Assembly: GCA_963800255.1 (NCBI GenBank) | Contig: CAWDAK010000022.1 | Location: forward strand, 1 to 64,000 | Source of the DNA: DATFVA01 sp963800255 | GTDB lineage: Bacteria; Bacteroidota; Ignavibacteria; Ignavibacteriales; Ignavibacteriaceae | Length of the DNA: 64,000 nt | Direction: 5' to 3' | Part shown: one piece after another, positions 58,501 to 64,000 of the stretch | How positions within the stretch are numbered: position 1 is the first letter of the stretch | How the letters are laid out: each line of letters begins with the position of its first letter | Translations under genes and position numbers: made by a program | Notes under the pieces: model-generated | What the model was told of the DNA's origin: nothing | Database searches by the model: none | The model's input: only the letters and a program-made list of their open reading frames with translations

Positions 58501-59273
58501 ATAAGATCTTTTCCTCCCAGCAGTCTTTTCCCGAATTTATCATATATAAAAACTCCCCATTCCTTCATTATAAAATCGAGCTGGCCTTCAAGGTTGTATG
58601 GATTATTAATTATCGGTTTTCTCAGGAACTGAATCAGGGGCAGGTTCTCTTTGCCAAAAGGTTTTTCTGTAATGAAGAATTTTTCTGTTTCATCCAGGAA
58701 ACCGGGGTACTTCGTTTTTTTTGAAAGAGATTGATCGGAATAAAGATCCGAGAGATTTGAAGCAGCCGGATTATTATTCTGAAGATGAAGGAGTATTATT
58801 TCTTCAACAAGAATTTCCCGGTTTGATTTATTTCCAGTGGTGGCTATAAGATAATCTTCAGCTTCAATCCTGCCTTTATAAACCTCGAGAGGGGGAAAAT
58901 CTTTTATAAAGTTTAATAGTACTTTATCTGTTTCTTCAATAGTAAGGTTTTCTTTAAGGTGCTTAAGCGCTCTAGTAAAGACTCCGGGATTTATTTTCTC
59001 CTCATAATATCCCAGCAGGAAGTGGAAGATTTCGTGGATTAATCCAAGGGCATTTATTTGCCCAGGTGTTGTCAGGTTATGCTGATGGCTTTCACCTTCT
59101 TTGACATGGTTAATTTTATCAGCAAGTTTTCGTGCCTCCGCAAAATCAGCCACGATAAGATTCCCTGCAAGAGAGAATAAATTTTCATCCAGCTTATATT
59201 TTTTACGGGCTTCTGATGAGGTGTGAAATTCAAAGATTATATTTTTCCTGGTAGTATTAAAAGTATTTTTCAT
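55512..59273 (-). CDS. Large GH13 (alpha-amylase family) protein with atypical region IV
   Basis: A 1253-residue cytoplasmic protein without signal peptide. N-terminal ~330 residues are helical and unrecognised. The GH13 barrel has DMVPNHTG (region I, near 455), VIRFDAAMTL (region II, catalytic Asp), TLLLAEAF (region III, catalytic Glu) and NPDEET where the family has N-H-D, so the region IV Asp stays but the usual His is Pro. The C-terminal ~400 residues are unrecognised and end in a Lys-rich tail (KKPRQIKKKPETTKPGRK). Probably acts on alpha-glucans such as glycogen or maltodextrin. About 110 bases separate it from the amidoligase cluster upstream. Confidence 0.85.
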   Translation of the reverse strand: MKNTFNTTRKNIIFEFHTSSEARKKYKLDENLFSLAGNLIVADFAEARKLADKINHVKEGESHQHNLTTPGQINALGLIHEIFHFLLGYYEEKINPGVFTRALKHLKENLTIEETDKVLLNFIKDFPPLEVYKGRIEAEDYLIATTGNKSNREILVEEIILLHLQNNNPAASNLSDLYSDQSLSKKTKYPGFLDETEKFFITEKPFGKENLPLIQFLRKPIINNPYNLEGQLDFIMKEWGVFIYDKFGKRLLGGKDLIHEDYKLFIKHGGGEKGTPPVPSYEFDQEYFRNLKARLEAGEHLTTDEMIYYQAEYEKFTADIEWMPRVVMIAKNTHVWLDQLSKKYHRSITRLDQIPDEELDQLAGWNFTALWLIGVWERSSASRKIKHLTGNPEAVSSAYSLYDYIIARDIGGEEAFYNLKERAARRGIRMASDMVPNHTGIFSKWVTEKPYYFIQRDEPPYPSYSFSGPDLSDDDRVAVRIEDKYYSRSDAAVVFQRVDKYTGDTKYIYHGNDGTNMPWNDTAQLNLLIPEVRESLYQTIKHVARMFPVIRFDAAMTLSKKHYQRLWYPVPGTAGAVPSRADYAMTKEQFDNEMPNEFWREVVDRMKEEMPDTLLLAEAFWLMEGYFVRTLGMHRVYNSAFMHMMMKEENEKYRLLVKNTLDFNPEILKRYVNFMSNPDEETAVNQFGKGDKYFGVCVTLITMPGLPMFGHGQIEGFAEKYGMEYKRAYYDEFVDDNLVRTHEDQIFPLMKKRYLFSQVENFEFFDFIDDSGNLNQSVFAYSNMTGDERALILFNNSYQECQGTIKYSVEKAGSDGKKSKSLAEALNIKSDHNVYYIFRDYHTKFEYITPGRDIFNFGRYFYLKGYEYAVLLDFREVYDNDGTYASLHEYLHGDGVYSIEDTKRELTLAPLHKALSSLLEPMPFNEIKADIFEEKDQGLSGRFQSDLNNAVDEINKLNDIPLDKAGVQKDLLSKVKSARDFTGVIKKKSESKRKITWFDEAKRSLVYLDGNGTAVSGKNIITASFLLKELQSGKPVISAEKNFFKRFLLDRVVPGKLRQLSPNRTNGFSEYDLVKVLSENTTSSKWTDEFKFFNAESSGSRTRKPAFSPEGIEYISGLMDSDELKNFIGVHEHLEIVYFNKEKFETLLEYLFTLYNLNSPLKYESAKKKKAVKASGKENGSAAFEKYILAQLKSSHQFFTRLKEIAASKGYRFNDLRDEFIPVQTKKPRQIKKKPETTKPGRKTITKKREKGE

Positions 59274-59384
59274 ATAAATAAGGGAATTTTGCTCGTTTAT
59301 CTTAATAAAATATAAAATATCCTTATCGATTAAAAGTGATACTGATCTGGTTCACAGTTCGGAAAGAAATTTAGAGGAAAAATG

Positions 59385-60566
59385 TTAAATAGGGTGATAG
59401 GCGCAGCTGGATCCTACCCAGATTTTGTTTTTATTGTAATCAACTCCCATCATCTTACCCTTACTCATCCTTACCAGGTTGTTTACAAGGATTGGTTTAT
59501 CCTGCCAGATGAACATCATACGTATTTCAATTTTGGAGGATTCGCTTCCGGGAGTAGCGATAACCGGGACGTAATCAACCTTTCGCTGAAGAATGTAGTT
59601 TTCCCTGTCACTTATTTTATCAAGCAGCTCACGTGTAACATCTATCTTAACCCCTAATCCTGCAAAAGAAAATAAGGGCTTAAGGACGTAACTGTTCAGA
59701 TCGTGAGGGTATTCTTCCAGTTCATTCAGGTAATAGCATTCCGGCGCGTACTTACTCTTTAAAAGAGGGAGAGAATACTTGCTTATCCTAAAGAACCAGT
59801 TCGGGTGTCCTGCCCAGCTAACATGCAGATCATCGGTCAGATTGAAATTATAGTTAATATTTTTTCGCTTGAGCTCATCAAAAATAACACGGTTGTATAT
59901 TTTGGTTACAGGCACCAGCCTGTCCTCATTCTTATAAAACAGGCGTTTTCCATCCTGAATTATTTCAGAAATATCAACAGTTTTAACTCCAAAGAATTTC
60001 TCAGTAGCGGCAAAATCGATCCGGGTTTTCTGTTTTTCCGGTTCTATCTCCATTAGTATTACGTTCTCAGGGTCAGCCTCACCGACCACAGCATCCTTCA
60101 GCATTCTGAGATACGATTCTTCTTCAAGTCCGTCAAAGTACGGTGTAAAACCTGAAGGAATTTCAAAATGCTTTTTTAAGATGTGTTCGTAATACGACTG
60201 GTAGGCATAAACAGTGGGAAAGCCCTGTAGTTCGATCAGGTAAGGGAACAGCCTTCCACTGCCGTTTCTGCATACAGCAAAATCAATCGAAAGAAAAAGC
60301 GGATGGTCGTCTTCACCCGGTACCGATAAGCCTGCGGGAACAGCGGACTGCATCCGTGTTTTGAAATCATCCGTTTTTAACTGCTGAATTATTCCGTCAG
60401 AGGCTTTTATCAGTTCATTTGTGAAATCCCTTGTAAGGAAAACAGGAGATTCTGATATCCTGAAATCAGCAGGGTACCTTAGTCCCGTATTTATATCCTG
60501 AATGAATTTTTCATATTTATCCTGTGAAAAAGCAGCGTTGAATTCTTTTCTTAATTCGGGAATCAT
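59385..60566 (-). CDS. ATP-grasp-like protein, glutathionylspermidine-synthase-like type (tentative)
   Basis: A 393-residue protein. FLSIDFAVCRNGSGRLFPYLIELQ and the C-terminal SYVLKPLFSFAGLGVKID...YILQRKVDYVPV...KIEIRMMFIW resemble the ATP- and metal-binding parts of ATP-grasp ligases, in the arrangement of glutathionylspermidine-synthase-like proteins. Such enzymes join a carboxylate to an amine through an acyl phosphate. Seven bases after the glutamine amidotransferase gene, so same operon. The family assignment is by pattern and is not certain. Confidence 0.6.
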   Translation of the reverse strand: MIPELRKEFNAAFSQDKYEKFIQDINTGLRYPADFRISESPVFLTRDFTNELIKASDGIIQQLKTDDFKTRMQSAVPAGLSVPGEDDHPLFLSIDFAVCRNGSGRLFPYLIELQGFPTVYAYQSYYEHILKKHFEIPSGFTPYFDGLEEESYLRMLKDAVVGEADPENVILMEIEPEKQKTRIDFAATEKFFGVKTVDISEIIQDGKRLFYKNEDRLVPVTKIYNRVIFDELKRKNINYNFNLTDDLHVSWAGHPNWFFRISKYSLPLLKSKYAPECYYLNELEEYPHDLNSYVLKPLFSFAGLGVKIDVTRELLDKISDRENYILQRKVDYVPVIATPGSESSKIEIRMMFIWQDKPILVNNLVRMSKGKMMGVDYNKNKIWVGSSCAYHPI

Positions 60567-60573
60567 AGCTTCA

Positions 60574-61404
60574 TTAAAGGGAGTAAGTTGAGGTTAGTTG
60601 TTTAACTGCATTACTGAGAAAACCGGGTAGAACAGTTTTCCGGGTAAGTTTCACCTTATCTTCATCTTTAAGCCAGCCGAGCATCTGTTCATATTTACCT
60701 GGACCGAATAAATCTTCAACCTGCTTCCTGCGTTCATCCTGCTTGAAATGGTAAAGCAGGCTCTCAGGATCTGCTTCAGGATGAAACTGGGTACCTACAA
60801 TTTCACCGGATACCCTTACGGCTGTAAATGCCCTTTCGCGCTGTCCTTCCTCCAAAGGAGTTTCATATGAAAGTATGCTTGCTCCAAGTTCATCGAAAAC
60901 TTTCTGATCAGGATCAGTGACCTGGTATTGTCTTATATCGGCAGCGTAAAACGGGTCAGGCAGATTTTCAAGGAGTTTATCACTGTTGCCATCAGGTGTT
61001 TTTGTGAAGGGGAGGAGACCGAAAGAAGTTTTTTCTCTCCGCGACACCTTTCCCAGTTCGAAGAAGCGGTTCATTAATTGGAATGAATGACAGATAAAAA
61101 AGATATATTTTTTTCTTTCCGGATTATTCTGATTATGGGTCCAAATGCTGTCAACCAGTTCGAAATATTCTTTTTCCCACCGTGTTCCTTCACCGTCAAA
61201 AGGATTCCCGGGCCCCCCGGACGAAATAAAAATGTCATAATCCAAACCCGGGATTTCATCCTTATACCGGGTATCAAAAACTTTATAATCAAAAGGTAAA
61301 CCGTAGCCGGTATTTATCCCTGAAAGAATATCCTTAATACAACGGATTCCTTCATTCGGTTCATTATTATATAAGTCAATAACTGCAGCTTTGATTGATG
61401 CCAA
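60574..61404 (-). CDS. Class I glutamine amidotransferase-like protein
   Basis: A 276-residue protein with the nucleophile Cys in FFICHSFQLM (near 105), the oxyanion-type SSGGPGNP (near 64) and the catalytic His-Glu in GTQFHPEADPES (near 210). This is the glutaminase/GMP-synthase GAT-I fold without a fused synthetase. It would release ammonia from glutamine or cleave a gamma-glutamyl bond. Its place between two ATP-dependent ligase genes suggests it supplies ammonia or trims a gamma-glutamyl intermediate. About 28 bases after the GCS2 gene. Confidence 0.88.
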   Translation of the reverse strand: MASIKAAVIDLYNNEPNEGIRCIKDILSGINTGYGLPFDYKVFDTRYKDEIPGLDYDIFISSGGPGNPFDGEGTRWEKEYFELVDSIWTHNQNNPERKKYIFFICHSFQLMNRFFELGKVSRREKTSFGLLPFTKTPDGNSDKLLENLPDPFYAADIRQYQVTDPDQKVFDELGASILSYETPLEEGQRERAFTAVRVSGEIVGTQFHPEADPESLLYHFKQDERRKQVEDLFGPGKYEQMLGWLKDEDKVKLTRKTVLPGFLSNAVKQLTSTYSL

Positions 61405-61432
61405 AAATTCTCCTTTTATTTCTGATAATAAA

Positions 61433-62548
61433 TCAATCCAGGTTTAATCCGTGATGAGTTTCATCAATTATAAAATCAACCACATTTTTAGGGTCGTATG
61501 ACTGTTCCCAGACTTCCAGCTGACGATCTGCACCTGTTCCGTTTTCGCATATTGTCTTTATATAATTTATTTCTTTACGTGAATCGAGATCATCAACAAC
61601 ATCATCCACAAATTCAAGCAGCTCATCAATTAACTGAATAGTCGGTACCTCAGCCTGTTTCCCGAAATCAATAAGCTTACCCTGTATTCCATACCGGGCT
61701 GCACGCCATTTATTTTCTGCAATCAAAGCTCTCCGGTAAAGTCTGAACCCGAGATTCTGCTTAACTAGTTTATGAAGCTTTGCAACAACAGCCTGCATAA
61801 GGGCAGCTAGTGCGATCGTTTCATCAACACGCATAGGGAGATCGCATACCCTGAATTCGAGGGTTTCAAAAATCGGGTGAGCGCGTATATCCCACCAGAT
61901 CTTTTTTGCGTCGTCAATACAGTTAGTTTTTATGAGCAGCCGGATGAAGTTATCATATTCGGCAAGACTATTAAAATAATCGGGAATGCCTGTCCTGGGG
62001 AAGCGGTCGAATACCTTGCTACGATAAGATTTGAACCCGGTATTCCTTCCGAGCCAGAAAGGTGAGTTGGTTGACAATGCGAAGATATGGGGTAGAAAAT
62101 ATCGTGCGGCATTCATAATGTGCAGAGCTGTTTCACGGTCGTCCACGCCCACATGTACATGCAGTCCGAAAATCAGGTTAGCCCTGGCAACCTGCTGCAT
62201 ATCTGTAACAATTGTTTTATACCTCGGGTGTGAAGTTATTTTCTGATCCTTCCAGTGTGAAAAGGGATGCGTACCGGCTGCAGCTATCCTTAAGCTTTTG
62301 TTCATTGCCAGTTTGGCTAGGTCGCTTCTCAGCCTTGTAACCTGCTGCCGTGCATCATGGATATCTTTACAGATATTTGTACCGACTTCAACAACCGATT
62401 GATGCATTTCCGGCTTAACATTTTCAGCAAGGATCATTTTGCCGTCTTCAAGTATCTGCTGAATATGCGAGCGAAGCTCCCGCGATTCGGGGTCGATTAT
62501 CTGGAATTCCTCTTCAATTCCTAACGTAAATAATCCCGGCTCAGTCAT
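61433..62548 (-). CDS. YbdK/GCS2-type carboxylate-amine ligase
   Basis: A 371-residue member of the glutamate-cysteine ligase family 2: TLGIEEEFQIID at the N-terminus (acidic metal-binding cluster), VEVGTNI, GLHVHVGVDD (near 133), WWDIRAHPIFETLEFRVCDLP and ENKWRAARYG. E. coli YbdK has weak glutamate-cysteine ligase activity. Members in clusters are thought to make gamma-glutamyl or other amide bonds. Together with two ATP-grasp proteins it makes this locus a likely small-molecule ligase pathway. Confidence 0.93.
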   Translation of the reverse strand: MTEPGLFTLGIEEEFQIIDPESRELRSHIQQILEDGKMILAENVKPEMHQSVVEVGTNICKDIHDARQQVTRLRSDLAKLAMNKSLRIAAAGTHPFSHWKDQKITSHPRYKTIVTDMQQVARANLIFGLHVHVGVDDRETALHIMNAARYFLPHIFALSTNSPFWLGRNTGFKSYRSKVFDRFPRTGIPDYFNSLAEYDNFIRLLIKTNCIDDAKKIWWDIRAHPIFETLEFRVCDLPMRVDETIALAALMQAVVAKLHKLVKQNLGFRLYRRALIAENKWRAARYGIQGKLIDFGKQAEVPTIQLIDELLEFVDDVVDDLDSRKEINYIKTICENGTGADRQLEVWEQSYDPKNVVDFIIDETHHGLNLD

Positions 62549-62570
62549 ATTATTTTAATATTTATTAATG

Positions 62571-63527
62571 TCATTTCAGATCTTTATCATTCACAAACGA
62601 ATCCATAAAACTGCCCCAGGTAAGATTATTCTTTCCCGGTTTATGTTCTTTAGCTTTCCTTATCGCCATATTAGCAGAAGCTTCTACTATCCACTCAAAA
62701 TTTTCCTCACCCACAGAATTTATATCCGCATCCGGTGCCGGATTGCAGAAATCGATAGCATAGGGTACACCGTTCCTCATTGCTAATTCAACAGTATTAA
62801 AATCGTAGCCGAGAGCCCTGTTTATACTCAGCACTGCTTCTTCAAGCTGGTTAAGCAGCTTCTTTTCCTCTTTCATTTTACCTTTAACATAGCGAAGATG
62901 ATGAGGCTGCCTAGGGTCGTACTGCATAATATGCACATCTTTTCTGTCGAGACAGTAGCACCTGTAATAAGTATCAAATACTATTTCCTCCTGAAGCATC
63001 ATAACCAGCTGACCTGTTTCGTTATAAGCTTTGAAGAAATCATCTGAATTATTAAGCTTATAAACATTCTTCCAGCCGCCGCCTGCAAAAGGCTTGAAGT
63101 AGGCAGGAAAGCCCACATACTCAAACATACTTTCCCAGTTGAGGGGATATGCCAGATTGCGGAATGAATATTCATTAGTATCAGGAGGATGTTGATTGGA
63201 GGGGAGAAGGACAGTTTTCGGAACAGCCACATTAAGTTTGGTCATCAGGGCATTATTGAAAAATTTATCATCGGCAGTCCACCAGAAAGGATTGTTTATA
63301 ACAGCCGCTCCTGACAGTGCAGCATTTTTAAGGTATGCACGGTAGAAAGGAACGTCCTGAGAGATCCGGTCGATTATTACATCATATCCGCAATTCTCTC
63401 CCTGTTCAACTTTATCAATTTTAACAAATTCGGCCTGAATACCGTCTTCATGTTTAGAGTTTACTCTTTCGACGAAAGCAGGGGGGTAGGTATTTTCCTG
63501 GCCGAAAAGAATTCCTATTTTCTTCAT
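62571..63527 (-). CDS. ATP-grasp domain ligase (RimK-like)
   Basis: A 318-residue protein: N-terminal pre-ATP-grasp region (MKKIGILFGQENTYPPAFVE), FPAYFKPFAGGGWKNVYK as the ATP-binding loop, QEEIVFDTYYRCY, and the metal-binding end FNTVELAMRNGVPYAIDFCNPAPD. The closest pattern is RimK/D-Ala-D-Ala-like ligases. It forms amide bonds; substrate unknown. 22 bases upstream of GCS2 in the operon. Confidence 0.85.
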   Translation of the reverse strand: MKKIGILFGQENTYPPAFVERVNSKHEDGIQAEFVKIDKVEQGENCGYDVIIDRISQDVPFYRAYLKNAALSGAAVINNPFWWTADDKFFNNALMTKLNVAVPKTVLLPSNQHPPDTNEYSFRNLAYPLNWESMFEYVGFPAYFKPFAGGGWKNVYKLNNSDDFFKAYNETGQLVMMLQEEIVFDTYYRCYCLDRKDVHIMQYDPRQPHHLRYVKGKMKEEKKLLNQLEEAVLSINRALGYDFNTVELAMRNGVPYAIDFCNPAPDADINSVGEENFEWIVEASANMAIRKAKEHKPGKNNLTWGSFMDSFVNDKDLK

Positions 63528-63619
63528 AGAAATTTGCCTGTTGGTTAGGGTGAAAAATATTGAAATGTTCTAAAACTGAAATTAAGGTAACTATTCTAAA
63601 ATTGAATTACAATTCCCTG

Positions 63620-64000
63620 TTATTGAAATTCAGTAACGTGAATTTGTGAAAGGTAAGCAGGGAACATCTCCTTCCACCATTGCCAGTCGTGCCCCGCACC
63701 CTGTCTTATATCAAGCCAGTGTTTTATTCCTTTACGATTGAGGATATTTGAGAGATTCACGTTTTCCTGGAGGCACATATCCTGGTCGCCTGTTCCTAGT
63801 GCAATGCCCATGTTCCTGATTTTACTCAGATACCATTCATCATTGAGGTTCGGCAGATAATCAGGAGGATTATTCAGGTAGCAGTTATCATCGTAGTATC
63901 CCATAATGAATTGCTTGATATCAAAAGCACCTCCCATACAGAACAGGTAGCTTACAAGGTCCGGATGGCGGAACGCAATATTGGCAGCGTGGTAGGCTCC
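63620..64000 (-). CDS. Alpha/beta-hydrolase fold esterase, N-terminus beyond window
   Basis: The C-terminal part of an esterase-D-like family protein. It enters at the window edge with GAYHAANIAFRHPD, the segment just after the nucleophile Ser elbow, continues through GTGDQD (presumed catalytic Asp region) and ends with GAGHDWQWWKEMFP carrying the catalytic His. At least 126 residues are seen; the Ser itself lies outside. Ninety-two bases before the ATP-grasp gene, probably the same operon. It may hydrolyse an ester in the cluster's product. Confidence 0.85.
   Translation of the reverse strand, partial: GAYHAANIAFRHPDLVSYLFCMGGAFDIKQFIMGYYDDNCYLNNPPDYLPNLNDEWYLSKIRNMGIALGTGDQDMCLQENVNLSNILNRKGIKHWLDIRQGAGHDWQWWKEMFPAYLSQIHVTEFQ

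Noticed and set aside
58272..58724. 150-residue plus-strand reading frame
   Set aside because: Antisense to the N-terminal half of the GH13 gene, with no motif.

Overview
The window looks like chromosomal DNA of an Ignavibacteria-like member of the Bacteroidota/Chlorobiota group (an inference). Four secreted proteins end in a C-terminal sorting domain of the NYPNPFNP type, typical of type IX secretion (T9SS). There is a complete Bacteroides-aerotolerance (bat) operon, an outer-membrane lipid gene (kdsB), and Bacteroidota-style split HipA genes. Most of the window has moderate GC. Roughly 26-36 kb is clearly richer in A/T.

Layout. 1-1.1 kb: remains of a HipS/HipA-type kinase module with two frameshifts. 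1.1-1.7 kb: non-coding, with a 23-bp repeat resembling an insertion-sequence end and a 7-unit 11-bp tandem array. 1.7-10.4 kb: one giant cyclic beta-1,2-glucan synthase (GT84 + glycoamylase-like + GH94) broken by one extra base. 10.6-18.9 kb: moxR-DUF58-BatD-like-batA-batB-batC-batD-batE. 19-22.5 kb: M48 protease, PlsC-type acyltransferase, kdsB, HIT protein, B12-binding mutase subunit. 22.6-25.8 kb: T9SS protein with FG-GAP repeats.

25.8-36.3 kb is an accessory, A/T-rich region. It holds a decayed DUF1670 gene, a propeller-like lipoprotein, a small beta-barrel candidate and a 1200-residue T9SS protein with a phospholipase C/S1-P1-like N-terminus. A group II intron sits exactly in the stop codon of that last gene, followed by a two-gene DUF1670 cassette framed by inverted repeats. 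Both DUF1670 loci have the same architecture: T9SS gene stop, a few bases, nested inverted repeats, DUF1670 gene. This is the strongest candidate for an undescribed element.

36.7-40.3 kb: gapA-pgk-rhomboid-DUF4296 lipoprotein, convergent with recQ (40.2-42.8 kb). 43.0-45.8 kb: T9SS protein with sortilin/BNR-like repeats. 45.9-53.3 kb: ABC transporter, lipoprotein, 3-hydroxyacyl-CoA dehydrogenase, acetate kinase, an atypical SDR and an FAD dehydrogenase. 53.5-64 kb, minus strand: a long probable operon of an esterase (cut by the window edge), an ATP-grasp enzyme, a GCS2/YbdK-type carboxylate-amine ligase, a class I glutamine amidotransferase, a second ATP-grasp-like protein, a GH13 protein and a T9SS sugar dehydrogenase. 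The first five form a coherent amide-bond-forming gene set with no obvious known product.

About ten single-base frame breaks occur, several in short homopolymers and several in genes expected to be intact. I read most of them as probable residual sequencing or assembly indels rather than true gene decay.
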